Origin: Variovorax sp. WS11
GTDB taxonomy: Bacteria > Pseudomonadota > Gammaproteobacteria > Burkholderiales > Burkholderiaceae_C
Direction of reading: 5' to 3'
Length of the DNA: 64,000 bases
Assembly: GCF_010499245.1 (NCBI RefSeq)
Contig: NZ_JAAGOW010000005.1
Span: 744,001 to 808,000, forward strand
Shown: in pieces, positions 41,820 to 50,449 of the stretch
Numbering within the stretch: the first letter of the stretch is position 1
Layout of the letters: every line of letters begins with the position of its first letter
Translations under genes and position numbers: made by a program
The notes under the pieces: model-generated
Told to the model about the DNA's origin: nothing
The model's input: the letters and a program-made list of their open reading frames with translations, nothing else
Databases searched by the model: none

Positions 41820-42941
41820 TCAGAAGTAGCGTGTGACCCAGTTCGGCCGGTCCCGCTTCTTGCGGTAGTACCAGGCACAAGGCCAGAGCATGAGGACCAA
41901 CAGCAACAGCCAGATCAGATAGGTGGGTGCCAATCCCCATTTCGTGTGCACGGCGGCTGCGGCGATGCCCAGTACGTAGAAGTGAACGACATAGAAGAAG
42001 AACGGCACCCGGCCGAAGATCACGAACGGGCGAAGCCAAAGGGGCACGCCGCTGCGCGTGACCCACCACAGCACAGCCAAGCCCGCGAAGATCGCGACGA
42101 AAGACCAGGCGAGAAAGGGCAGGTCCGGCGGGTACTTGGCGAAGGTCCAGAACGCCAAGCTGTCGACCTTCGTGTACGCGTAGGCATTGCCGTAGCCGCC
42201 ATTCAGGCGGATCGCCAGGAACAGCGCCAGGCAGGCGCCGGCCAGCCCCAGCCAGAACCGTGCCGGCTCACGGCGCTGCAGCGCACCGCGCCCCACGACG
42301 AAGCCCACGACGGCGATCCCGGCCCAGGGGACCACCGGGTAGAGCGAACGAAACGCGCCGCTTCGAACCGGCTCGTAGAGCACCGCCCGCAAGGGCAGCG
42401 GCAGCGCCGACACATCGAGCAGCGGGTGCAGCGCCAGCATGGCGATCGCCGCGCCCAGCAGCACCTTGCCCGGCGCGTCGCGCACGAGCGCGAGGAGGAT
42501 GATGGCTGCGCCGATCGAACTGAGCACGACGAACGAATAGAAGCCCATGGCGGCGCGCGGCAGGCCCATGACGAGCGCGTCCACGGCGATCAGGACCAGG
42601 CCGCGCAGGATCAGCCGTCGAGTCACCTCGGCATGCGGCAGGCCGCGCTGCTCGCGCGAAGCGCTGGTCAGCGCCACCATGAAGCCGGCCATGAAGAAGA
42701 AGGCCGGTGCGACCGGCACACCCGTGAAGCGCGTCAGGAACTGCAGCAGGTCGCCGGACGCGGGCGCCGCGCCCGCGGCCAGCTCCTCGCCGGCCCGGCC
42801 GGCGTTGAACATCAGCGAAGCGTGGTCCAGTGCCATGTGGGCGATGAGGAGGCCTCGAAAGGCGTCTACATAGCCTTGCCGCGCGGACGGCGTGACGACG
42901 TCGCCGGCCTTGGCAAGGATGTTGGAGGAGACGGACTGCAT
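41820..42941 (-). CDS. Multi-pass membrane acyltransferase-like protein (DUF1624 type)
   Basis: A 373-residue inner membrane protein with about nine or ten membrane helices. The N-terminal helix region GYVDAFRGLLIAHMALDHASLMF, with the conserved Asp/His, and VAPAFFFMAGFMVAL resemble DUF1624/heparan-alpha-glucosaminide acetyltransferase-like proteins. The C-terminus is basic (YYRKKRDRPNW). The ATG at 42941 is used because GGAGGAG lies upstream; the open frame extends further without support. The gap 42942-43196 holds no gene. Confidence 0.85.
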   Translation of the reverse strand: MQSVSSNILAKAGDVVTPSARQGYVDAFRGLLIAHMALDHASLMFNAGRAGEELAAGAAPASGDLLQFLTRFTGVPVAPAFFFMAGFMVALTSASREQRGLPHAEVTRRLILRGLVLIAVDALVMGLPRAAMGFYSFVVLSSIGAAIILLALVRDAPGKVLLGAAIAMLALHPLLDVSALPLPLRAVLYEPVRSGAFRSLYPVVPWAGIAVVGFVVGRGALQRREPARFWLGLAGACLALFLAIRLNGGYGNAYAYTKVDSLAFWTFAKYPPDLPFLAWSFVAIFAGLAVLWWVTRSGVPLWLRPFVIFGRVPFFFYVVHFYVLGIAAAAVHTKWGLAPTYLIWLLLLVLMLWPCAWYYRKKRDRPNWVTRYF

Positions 42942-43196
42942 GGAGGGTCTCGAGGGGTGGCTCCCATGTTGGGCGGGCGTGAAGCGCACGTCTTGAAGAT
43001 TGGCGACATGCGCGCGGCATCCCATCCCCAATGCCGAGCCGGATAAGCAGGTCGACAGCGGGTTCCTGGCACCCATCCGAGGATTGGTGGCAGGAGCCGT
43101 GAAAAAAGTCGCATCCGAGTGGCCGATCATGCCCCCACTCGCCTAATGTGACGGCGCCGTCCGCGCCGGCCGCATGTACAACAAACGGGTTACTCG

Positions 43197-43358
43197 ATGC
43201 CCGCCATGTCTCCCCTCCTCGTCCTTCTCTGCATCGCCGCCATCGTGGTGGCAGGCCTCGTCCTCGAATACTTCTCTCACCGCGAGACCTATCGTCCCGA
43301 ACGGAAGCTGCGGGAACGCGACCCTCGACGCACGGACTCGTCTGGCGGCGCGGAGTGA
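43197..43358 (+). CDS. Small single-pass membrane protein
   Basis: A 53-residue protein. Residues 4-24 form one hydrophobic helix (SPLLVLLCIAAIVVAGLVLEY), followed by a strongly basic and acidic tail (RERDPRRTD). No ribosome site is clear, so the call rests on the clean membrane segment and codon usage like its neighbours. A second ATG is at 43206. Function unknown. Confidence 0.5.
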   Translation: MPAMSPLLVLLCIAAIVVAGLVLEYFSHRETYRPERKLRERDPRRTDSSGGAE

Positions 43359-43443
43359 GCGAACCCTGGTCAGCCGCCCATTGAACTGCTGATCGTGCGC
43401 GTCGCCATCAGCGCGGAGCGGCCCCAGCGCAAGCGTTCCTCCT

Positions 43444-44598
43444 TCAGAGCTTCAATGCACCACGCACGGCCTCGGCGATCGTCAGGATCGCGTCTTCCTC
43501 GCGTGTGGCCGGGTTGAACAGACGGTTGTGGCAGATCGCCACGGCGAGCTGCGCATCGGGATCGGCCCAGCCGATGGAGCCGCCCTGGCCGGGATGGCAG
43601 AGCGCGCGCGGGCTCTTTGCCGAGCACACCGGCGGATGTTCGCCGCCGAACCAGTAGCCCCCGATCGTGATCGGGAGTGGGAAGCCGAACATCACCGAAT
43701 CGGGCTCGTCGCTGTGCGCACGCGGCGTGTTCAGCGTGGCCGCCAGGCCTGGCGAGAGCAGGCGCACGCCATCGAGCTCGCCGCCGCCGGCCAGCATGGC
43801 CCAGAAGCGCGCTTCGCTGCGCGCGGTGAAGATGCCGCCGACGCCGGCCACCTCGGCGCGGCGCACCTCGGGCCGCTCGAACACCGCCGGTCCCAGCGCG
43901 ACCTCGGACGGCATGGAGGCGAGATAGAGCGGCGGCAGGTGCTCGGCCGGCAGCGGCCGCATCGCATCGATCTGTCGCGCGATCCGGGGCTCGGCCTCAT
44001 CCGGGATGCCGATCCAGAGGTCCGGCGCGCCGAGCGGCTCGGCGATCTCCTCGCGCACGAAGCGGCCCAGCGAGCGATGGTCCGGGTCGGCACGACGCAC
44101 CAGCTCGCCGAGGATCCATCCGAAGGTCATCGACAGGTACAGGGTCTTCGTGCCGGGCTCCGCCAGCGGCTCGAGCTTCGCGATCGCGCGGGTCATCCAG
44201 GCCCAATCGCACAGGCGCTCCGGCGTCATGCCCTCCGGCATCTGCGGAATGCCGGCGCGATGCGTGAGCACGTGGCGCAGCGTGGTCCCGCCTTTGCCAT
44301 GCGCGGCGTACTCGGGCCACCAGCTTGCCACGGGCGCGTCGTAGTCGAGGCGGCCGCGATCGACCAGCATGTGCACCGCCGTCGCGGCGACGGCCTTGGT
44401 CACCGAGTAGACGTTGAAGAGCGTCTCGCTGTCGACCGGGCGTCCGCTCGCCGGATCGGCCAGGCCGCCCCAGGCATCGACCACCAGGCGGCCGCGATGG
44501 TAGGCGGCCACCTGCACGCCGATCTCGCGGCCGCCGGCGATCGCGTTGTCGATGGCGCGCTGCACCGGAGGGTTGGCGTCGAGCACGGGTGAGGTCAC
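43444..44598 (-). CDS. Serine hydrolase, class C beta-lactamase fold
   Basis: A 384-residue cytoplasmic hydrolase of the beta-lactamase/esterase EstB group. SVTK (residues about 65-68, in NVYSVTKAVAAT) supplies the SxxK Ser/Lys pair and a later YLS (TLYLSMTFGWILGEL) the Tyr; PLCHPGQGGSIGWADP stands near the KTG-like region. No signal peptide, so an esterase or lactonase is more likely than a beta-lactamase. It diverges from the SDR operon over a copy of the regulon operator (44672), so it probably belongs to that pathway, for example opening a lactone. Confidence 0.9.
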   Translation of the reverse strand: MTSPVLDANPPVQRAIDNAIAGGREIGVQVAAYHRGRLVVDAWGGLADPASGRPVDSETLFNVYSVTKAVAATAVHMLVDRGRLDYDAPVASWWPEYAAHGKGGTTLRHVLTHRAGIPQMPEGMTPERLCDWAWMTRAIAKLEPLAEPGTKTLYLSMTFGWILGELVRRADPDHRSLGRFVREEIAEPLGAPDLWIGIPDEAEPRIARQIDAMRPLPAEHLPPLYLASMPSEVALGPAVFERPEVRRAEVAGVGGIFTARSEARFWAMLAGGGELDGVRLLSPGLAATLNTPRAHSDEPDSVMFGFPLPITIGGYWFGGEHPPVCSAKSPRALCHPGQGGSIGWADPDAQLAVAICHNRLFNPATREEDAILTIAEAVRGALKL

Positions 44599-44671
44599 GC
44601 GGGTCTCCTGCTAAACGAAAAAAGAAGCGCTGCAGCGCTTGCCGGGGCGTCATCAGCTGGTTTATATTGTA

Positions 44672-44682
44672 GAACGACGTTC
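44672..44682. promoter_or_regulatory. Regulon operator copy A (divergent promoter)
   Basis: GAACGACGTTC is a perfect palindrome with TTTATATT at its left and ATATAAAT at its right. A TACAAT hexamer just beside it can be the -10 box of the hydrolase promoter, and TATAAA (44684-44689) that of the SDR operon. Copies B, C and D at 49008, 58080 and 58700 share this core. Confidence 0.7.
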
Positions 44683-44744
44683 ATATAAATGACATCGCAA
44701 TCTACGAGACAGGCGAGCCCGCCCGGGCCGCAAAGGAGCAAGGC

Positions 44745-45467
44745 ATGGTCCAAGGAATAGGGCAAGACGCCGGTGCGGCGCTGCTGTCAGGCCGGTGTGC
44801 GATCGTCGCCATGCCGGGTCTGCCGTTGGGACGCGCGCTGGCACGCGGGCTGCGGCGGCATGGGGCGCGCGTGGTCGAGGTCGACGTGGCGCCCGGCTCC
44901 TGCGCGGACGCCGAGAAAGCCCTCGGCCATGCCGCACGCGAGGCCGGCGGCGCAGACCTCTTCGTGCATGCGGGCGCCACGCCTGCCGCGCTGGCGTCGC
45001 GCCCGCTCGAGGTGTTGTCCGGCGAGGAATGGCATGCCGCCGTGCATCGCAGCATGCTCGCGAGCCTGTACTTCCTGCAGGGCGTTTATCGCCAGCAGCA
45101 CGAGGCAGGCGGGGCGACGGTGCTCGTCGGCCCGTCGGTGGCGCTGGTCGGCGCGGCCGGGCTGGTCCCGCTGATCACGCTGGCCGAAGCGCAGCGCACG
45201 CTGGTCAAGTCGGCGGCGCGGCAATGGGGCCGGCACGGCATGCGGCTCAACTGGGTCGGCGTCGGGGCGCAGCGCTACGCGGGCTCGCTGGCAGGGGCCG
45301 CGCTGCCGCCGACGCCGGAGCTCGGTCCCCCCCCGCCGGCGCTCGGCCGCGTGCCCGATGCGGAATCCGATGTGGCCGACGTGATCGCCTGGCTCGGCAG
45401 CGACGGCGCGCGGGGCGTGACGGGCGCGAGCTTCAACCTCGACGGCGGCGACTGGATGGTGCCATGA
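44745..45467 (+). CDS. Degenerate SDR-fold protein
   Basis: A 240-residue SDR-like protein. The cofactor motif is degraded (VAMPGLPLGRALARGLRRHG in place of TGxxxGIG) and the catalytic YxxxK is absent: residues 143 and 147 are Leu and Ala. The late part GVTGASFNLDGGDWMVP keeps the SDR C-terminus. It may act as a binding or structural subunit, or be drifting. AAAGGAG 6 bases before the ATG and its place as first gene of the SDR/SDR/SDR/SnoaL/thiolase row argue for a used gene. Confidence 0.85.
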   Translation: MVQGIGQDAGAALLSGRCAIVAMPGLPLGRALARGLRRHGARVVEVDVAPGSCADAEKALGHAAREAGGADLFVHAGATPAALASRPLEVLSGEEWHAAVHRSMLASLYFLQGVYRQQHEAGGATVLVGPSVALVGAAGLVPLITLAEAQRTLVKSAARQWGRHGMRLNWVGVGAQRYAGSLAGAALPPTPELGPPPPALGRVPDAESDVADVIAWLGSDGARGVTGASFNLDGGDWMVP

Positions 45468-45483
45468 GCGCCGCCCCACTCCA

Positions 45484-46296
45484 ATGACCCACACAAGCGA
45501 AATGACGACAACGACGACAACAACCGGCGCGGGCCTCCTGGACGGCCGCGTCGCCTTCGTGACCGGCGCCGGCGCCGGCATCGGCCGCGGCATCGCGCTG
45601 GCGCTCGCCGCCGCAGGTGCGCGCGTGGCGGTGACCGGGCGCCGCGCCTCGACCTGCGACGACACCGTCGCGCAGATTGCCGCCGAGGGCGGTGCGGCCT
45701 TCGCACTCGAGGCCGATGTCGGCGATCGAGCGGCCGTGCATCGTGCCGTCGAAGCAGCCGTGGACCGTTGGGGGCGGCTCGACATCGTGGTGCAGAACGC
45801 GAACGCCGGCGACTCGGCGCATCCGATCGCGCTCGAGGACGTCAGCGAAGAGGACTGGCTGCGCCAGGCCCGCGTCGCCTGGGACGGCAACCTGCATTGC
45901 GCCCAGGCTGCATTGCCGCACCTGCGGGCCGGCGGATGCGGCCGCTTCATCGTGCTCGGCTCGGCCTTCGGTCTTCACGGTGCGGCGATGAACCCGGTGT
46001 ACTCGGCCTTGAAGGGCGGCGACCGGGGCTTCGTCAAGTCGCTGGCGCGCGAGTGGGGGCCGCACGGCATCACCGTGAATGCGATCGAGCCTGCCGCGGC
46101 CACCGAGCCGACCCAGGTGTTCTTCGCTCAGAACCCAGCGGTCCGCGACGCCTATCTCCGCCTGTTCCCGCTCGGCCGCATGGGCGTGCCGCGCGAGGAC
46201 ATCGGCCGCGCCGTCGTGGCGCTGTGCAGCGACCTGATGGGCTACGTCAGCGGGCAGAACCTGCCCGTCGACGGCGGCCTGTACACCGCATTGTGA
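45484..46296 (+). CDS. SDR-family dehydrogenase
   Basis: A 270-residue classical SDR. FVTGAGAGIGRGIALAL is the cofactor motif, LDIVVQNANAGDS the structural Asn loop, FIVLGSAFGLHG the catalytic Ser, and NPVYSALKGGDRG the YxxxK. The C-terminus SGQNLPVDGGLYTAL is typical. The N-terminus has a run of seven Thr; a start at the internal ATG 45502 would shorten it. It lies 17 bases after the first SDR gene. It likely oxidises a hydroxyl on the pathway intermediate. Confidence 0.92.
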   Translation: MTHTSEMTTTTTTTGAGLLDGRVAFVTGAGAGIGRGIALALAAAGARVAVTGRRASTCDDTVAQIAAEGGAAFALEADVGDRAAVHRAVEAAVDRWGRLDIVVQNANAGDSAHPIALEDVSEEDWLRQARVAWDGNLHCAQAALPHLRAGGCGRFIVLGSAFGLHGAAMNPVYSALKGGDRGFVKSLAREWGPHGITVNAIEPAAATEPTQVFFAQNPAVRDAYLRLFPLGRMGVPREDIGRAVVALCSDLMGYVSGQNLPVDGGLYTAL

Positions 46297-46304
46297 GGAC
46301 AGCC

Positions 46305-47117
46305 ATGACGGGACGCGTTCAAGGAAAAGTGGCGCTGGTGACCGGCGCGGGCGGCGGCATCGGCGCGGCCTGCGCGCTGGCGCTGGCGCGGGAGGGCGCC
46401 GCGGTCGCGGTCGCCGACATCGACCTCGGCGCCGCCGAGCGCCAGGTCGCGGCGATCGAGGCGCAGGGCGGCCATGCGATCGCGCTGCAGGTCGATCTGG
46501 GCGACGAGGCCTCGGTGCTTGCGATGGTGGAAGCTACCGCCTCGCGGCTCGGCGGCCTCGACATCCTGCACAACAACGCGGCCGACACACGCCTGTCGTC
46601 GACCTGCGATCGGCCGGTCGCCACCGTCCACACCGAGGTCTGGGACGCGATCCTGCGCACCAACCTGCGCGGCACGATGATCGCGTGCCGGGCGGCGATC
46701 CCGCATCTGCGCCGGCGCGGCGGCGGCGCGATCGTCAACACCAGCTCGAATGCGGCCCTCGCCGGCGCGCTCTCGCACAGCGCCTACAGCGCCTCCAAGG
46801 CTGCGATCAACTCGCTGACGCAGAGCGTCGCGACGCAGCACGGCAAGGAGGGCATCCGCTGCAACGCGATCTCGCCGGGGCTGATCGTCACGCCGTCGAC
46901 GAAGGACAGCTATGCCGCCTCCGGCGTCGGCGAGATCATGCTGCGGCACCACCTGACGCCGCGGCTGGGGCGGCCCGAGGACATCGCCGCCGCCGTGGTC
47001 TTCCTCGCCTCCGACGAGGCCGCATTCATCACCGGCCAGATCATCTGCGTCGATGGCGGCTCGCTGGCGCACCAGCCTTACGTCGCGGACTTCATCGATC
47101 GAGAGGCGGCGTCGTGA
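46305..47117 (+). CDS. SDR-family dehydrogenase
   Basis: A 270-residue classical SDR. ALVTGAGGGIGAACALAL, LDILHNNAADTRLSS, IVNTSSNAALAGALSHSAYSASKAAINSL (Ser, Tyr, Lys intact) and FITGQIICVDGGSLAHQ cover the whole family signature. TGAGGAC lies before the ATG at 46305, 9 bases after the previous stop; the stop overlaps the next gene by 4 bases (GTGA). Likely a second alcohol dehydrogenase of the pathway. Confidence 0.93.
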   Translation: MTGRVQGKVALVTGAGGGIGAACALALAREGAAVAVADIDLGAAERQVAAIEAQGGHAIALQVDLGDEASVLAMVEATASRLGGLDILHNNAADTRLSSTCDRPVATVHTEVWDAILRTNLRGTMIACRAAIPHLRRRGGGAIVNTSSNAALAGALSHSAYSASKAAINSLTQSVATQHGKEGIRCNAISPGLIVTPSTKDSYAASGVGEIMLRHHLTPRLGRPEDIAAAVVFLASDEAAFITGQIICVDGGSLAHQPYVADFIDREAAS

Positions 47118-47710
47118 GCGATACCGCCGGTCCGGCCGATCTGGCGCAACGCCTGGCCCGCGTCGAGGCCGAGCTCGCGATCGGGCAACTGCCCGCGCGC
47201 TACGCCGTCGCGGTCGACTCGCGCAATGTCGACGCCTTGGTCGCGCTCTTCGCCGCCGATGTGGACTGCGGCCGCTGGGGCAGCGGACGCGAGGCCCTGA
47301 AGCGCTACTACGCGAGCCGGCATGTGCTCACGGGCTTCTACCGCTCGGTCCACCTGGTGTGCGGGCAGACGATCGACCTGGTCGACGCCGATCACGCGAC
47401 GGGCACCGTCTATTGCCGCGCCGGCCACGAAGACAAGGACCACTGGATCGAGATGTCGATCTGCTACTTCGACCGTTATGTGCGCAGCGAAGGCCTCTGG
47501 TGCTTCGAGCGTCGGGACGAGAAGCACTGGTACTCGACCGACTGGCAGCAGCGCCCCAACCGCGGCGAGGGAGCGGGCTTCCAGAACTGGCCCGGCAAGT
47601 ACGAGGCCCCGAAGTTCGCGCCGCAGCTGCCGCATGCCTGGCCGAGCTGGGCGGCCTACTGGGAGGCGCAGGGCGACGAAGCCCGGGGCGCGGTGACGCA
47701 TGCGCCCTGA
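47114..47710 (+). CDS. SnoaL-like (NTF2-fold) protein
   Basis: A 198-residue protein of the cone-shaped alpha+beta barrel fold: RLARVEAELAIGQLPARYAVAVDSRNVDALVALFAADVDCG at the N-terminus and FYRSVHLVCGQTIDLVDADHATGTVYC in the sheet. Members include ketosteroid-isomerase-like enzymes, dehydratases and small ring-hydroxylating subunits. A long C-terminal tail follows. The GTG start at 47114 overlaps the SDR stop by 4 bases. Its role beside a KstD-like protein could be isomerisation or dehydration. Confidence 0.85.
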   Translation: MSDTAGPADLAQRLARVEAELAIGQLPARYAVAVDSRNVDALVALFAADVDCGRWGSGREALKRYYASRHVLTGFYRSVHLVCGQTIDLVDADHATGTVYCRAGHEDKDHWIEMSICYFDRYVRSEGLWCFERRDEKHWYSTDWQQRPNRGEGAGFQNWPGKYEAPKFAPQLPHAWPSWAAYWEAQGDEARGAVTHAP

Positions 47711-47735
47711 TCCCGCATCCAAGAGGCACTGACGC

Positions 47736-48938
47736 ATGCGCAGAGCCGCCATCGTCTGCCCTTTGCGCACCGCCGTCGGCGCCTTCGGCGGCAGCCTGAA
47801 GCCCATGCCCGCCGACCAGCTCGCCAGCACCATCCTGAAGGCGCTGGTCGCCCGCAGCGGCATCGACCCTGAGCGCATCGACGAAGTGGTGATGGCCCAG
47901 TCCTATGCCAACAGCGAGGCGCCGTGCCTCGGCCGCTATGCCGCGCTCGATGCCGGCTTGCCGGTCTCGGTGCCGGGGATGACGCTGGACCGGCGCTGCG
48001 GCTCCGGGCTGCAGGCCGTGATCGATGCGGCGATGCAGGTGCAGACCGGCGCGGCCGACGTCGTCGTGGCCGCCGGCGTCGAGAGCATGAGCAGCATCGA
48101 GTACTACACGACCGATCTGCGCTGGGGCTCGCGCGCCGGCTCGGTCACGATGCACGACCGTCTGCAGCGCGGTCGCGAGCGCTCGCAGCCCGAGCACCGC
48201 TTCGGCCCTATCTCCGGCATGCCGGAGACCGCGGAGAACCTGGCGCGCGACTACGGCATCTCGCGCGAGGCCGCCGATGCCTTCGCGATGCGCAGCCACC
48301 AGCGCGCCGCCGCGGCCTGGCGCGAAGGCCGCTTCGCGGACGAGGTGGTGAGCGTCACGGTGCCGGCGAAGAAGGGCGAGCCGCTGCACTTCGCACGCGA
48401 CGAAGGCATCCGTGCCGAAACCACGATGGAAACGCTCGCGAAGCTGAAGCCGGTGCTGAAGGGCGGCACCGTGACCGCCGGCAACGCGAGCCAGCAGAAC
48501 GATGCGGCCGCTGCCTGCCTGGTCGTCGCCGAGGACAAGCTGGCCGAACTGAAGCTCGAGCCGATGGCCTGGGTGCGCGGGTGGGCCGCCGCCGGCTGCG
48601 AACCCTCGCGCATGGGCATCGGCCCGGTGCCTGCGGTGCAGAAGCTGCTGGCGCGCACGGGCCTCTCCTTCGACCACCTCGATCTCGTCGAGCTCAACGA
48701 GGCCTTCGCGGCGCAGGTGCTGGCGGTGCTGAAGGGCTGGGACTGGAACGACGCCGACCGGCTCAACGTCAATGGCGGTGGCATCTCGCTCGGGCACCCG
48801 ATCGGCGCAACCGGCGTGCGCATCCTCGCGACGATGCTGCACGAGCTGAAGCGTCGCCGCGGCCGCTATGCGCTGGAGACGATGTGCATCGGCGGCGGGC
48901 AGGGGCTGGCCGCGCTCTTCGAGCGGGCCGGGTCGTGA
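47736..48938 (+). CDS. Thiolase (acetyl-CoA acetyltransferase family)
   Basis: A 400-residue thiolase. The nucleophile Cys88 is in MTLDRRCGSGLQAVIDAA, the His354 in GGGISLGHPIGATGVRI, and the second Cys384 in ETMCIGGGQGLAAL. It cleaves a 3-ketoacyl-CoA with CoA, or condenses acyl units. It is the last gene of the SDR row; the Rieske gene after it has its own promoter. In this setting it should release acetyl-CoA or propionyl-CoA from the chain or the opened ring. Confidence 0.95.
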   Translation: MRRAAIVCPLRTAVGAFGGSLKPMPADQLASTILKALVARSGIDPERIDEVVMAQSYANSEAPCLGRYAALDAGLPVSVPGMTLDRRCGSGLQAVIDAAMQVQTGAADVVVAAGVESMSSIEYYTTDLRWGSRAGSVTMHDRLQRGRERSQPEHRFGPISGMPETAENLARDYGISREAADAFAMRSHQRAAAAWREGRFADEVVSVTVPAKKGEPLHFARDEGIRAETTMETLAKLKPVLKGGTVTAGNASQQNDAAAACLVVAEDKLAELKLEPMAWVRGWAAAGCEPSRMGIGPVPAVQKLLARTGLSFDHLDLVELNEAFAAQVLAVLKGWDWNDADRLNVNGGGISLGHPIGATGVRILATMLHELKRRRGRYALETMCIGGGQGLAALFERAGS

Positions 48939-48974
48939 GGCGCCTCGATCCGCGTGAAGGCGGGTCCGACCGCA

Positions 48975-49003
48975 TTGACACTGCGAAGCTCGCGCGTTTA
49001 TAT
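48975..49003 (+). promoter_or_regulatory. Promoter of the Rieske operon
   Basis: TTGACA (48975-48980, consensus), a 17-bp spacer and TTATAT (48998-49003). The predicted transcription start lies within operator copy B (49008-49018), as expected for repression. Confidence 0.7.
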
Positions 49004-49007
49004 TTCA

Positions 49008-49018
49008 GAACGTCATTC
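49008..49018. promoter_or_regulatory. Regulon operator copy B
   Basis: GAACGTCATTC, preceded by TTTATATTTCA. The left context TTTATATT--AGAACG is the same as in copy A at the same spacing. It sits just after the promoter at 48975-49003. Confidence 0.7.
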
Positions 49019-49086
49019 AATTTGTGATACCTGATGACCGGCGAGGCAACGTGCCTCCGGCTTATCGAGACCAGGAGAGAGACACT

Positions 49087-50442
49087 GTGGATACCGCCGT
49101 GAAGCCCAAGGTGCGCGTGGACTACGTCCCGGCCGAGCACTACATCTCCCGCGAGATCGTGCAGCTCGAAAAGCGCCTGCTGTGGCCCAAGGTGTGGCAG
49201 CTCGCCTGCCGCCTCGAGGAAATCCCTTTTCCGGGCGACTACGTCACCTACGACATCAACGACGAGTCGATCATCGTCGTGCGCCAGACGCCCGACACCA
49301 TCCGCGCCTTCCACAACGTGTGCCAGCACCGCGGCCGGCGCCTCACCGAAGGCTGCGGGTCGGCCGCCAGGCTGCAGTGCCGCTTCCACGGCTGGCAATG
49401 GAACCTCGACGGCAAGGTCATCCGCATCGTCGACCGCGAGGACTGGCAGGGCTGCCCCGACATGAGCGACGAGGACTTCTCGCTGCCCGAGATCAAGGTC
49501 GACACCTGGGCCGGCTTCGTCTTCGTCAATTTCGACCCGACCTGCGAGCCGCTTGCCAGGCACCTGGCGCCGGTGCCCGAATACACCGACTGCTACGAGT
49601 TCGAGAAGATGCGCTACCGCTGGTACAAGTCGGTGCGCCTGCCCTGCAACTGGAAGGTGGCGCTGGAAGCCTTCAGCGAGGGCTATCACGTCTTCGGCAC
49701 GCACCCCCAGCTGCTCGATTCGCAGGGCGACGACGTGACGCGCAGCTTCACCTTCGGCCGACACGGCATGTTCGGCTACCCAGCGCCGGCGCGGCTGCCG
49801 GGCGCGCCCTCGCCGCGCACCGGGCGGCCGGTGCCGGACGACGTGCGCCCCGGCATCGTCAAGTTCTTCGCCGACCTGGAGGACCAGCTCAAGGCGATCA
49901 CCACCCAGCGCGACCTGGAAGCGGCCAGGCGCATCCTCACCGAGTGCCCGGCCGACACGCCGCACCTCGAGCTGCTGATGAAGGTGGGCCAGTTCCAGGC
50001 CGAGGCCGCGATCGCCGAAGGCGCCGGCTGGCCGAAGCTCACGGGCGAGCAGATCTACAAGGCCGGGACCGACTGGCACGTGTTCCCCAACATGATCTTC
50101 CTGATGTCGCCCGACGGCATGCTGTTCTACCGCGCCCGGCCTGATGGCGACAACCCCGACTCCTGCTTCTACGACATCTGCTCGATCGCCCGCTACGCAC
50201 CGGGCGCCGAGCCCAAGCTGCAGCGCGAGTTCTATTGGGGCGCGGACGACTGGAAGACCGACACCGTCGAGCGCTTCGGCCTGATCCTGTCGCAGGACTT
50301 CGCCAACATGACCGAGGTGCAGAAGGGCATGAAGTCCCAGGCCTTCCGGGGCGCGCGCACGAACCCGCTGCAGGAGTCCGCCATCTCGAACTTCCACCGC
50401 GCGCTGCGCGAGATCCTGTTCGACGAGCCGAGCGGCGCCTGA
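49087..50442 (+). CDS. Rieske non-haem iron oxygenase, alpha subunit
   Basis: A 451-residue ring-hydroxylating-type oxygenase. The Rieske [2Fe-2S] ligands are Cys79/His81 in NVCQHRGRR and Cys98/His101 in LQCRFHGW; two His of the mononuclear iron site are His201 and His206 in EGYHVFGTHP. The start is GTG at 49087 with AGGAG about 10 bases upstream; a longer frame from 49024 has no ribosome site. No small beta subunit follows, so it is an alpha-only enzyme, like steroid KshA, though not clearly that. Electrons could come from the ferredoxin/reductase at 60218-61815. Confidence 0.93.
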   Translation: MDTAVKPKVRVDYVPAEHYISREIVQLEKRLLWPKVWQLACRLEEIPFPGDYVTYDINDESIIVVRQTPDTIRAFHNVCQHRGRRLTEGCGSAARLQCRFHGWQWNLDGKVIRIVDREDWQGCPDMSDEDFSLPEIKVDTWAGFVFVNFDPTCEPLARHLAPVPEYTDCYEFEKMRYRWYKSVRLPCNWKVALEAFSEGYHVFGTHPQLLDSQGDDVTRSFTFGRHGMFGYPAPARLPGAPSPRTGRPVPDDVRPGIVKFFADLEDQLKAITTQRDLEAARRILTECPADTPHLELLMKVGQFQAEAAIAEGAGWPKLTGEQIYKAGTDWHVFPNMIFLMSPDGMLFYRARPDGDNPDSCFYDICSIARYAPGAEPKLQREFYWGADDWKTDTVERFGLILSQDFANMTEVQKGMKSQAFRGARTNPLQESAISNFHRALREILFDEPSGA

Positions 50443-50449
50443 GCACAAG

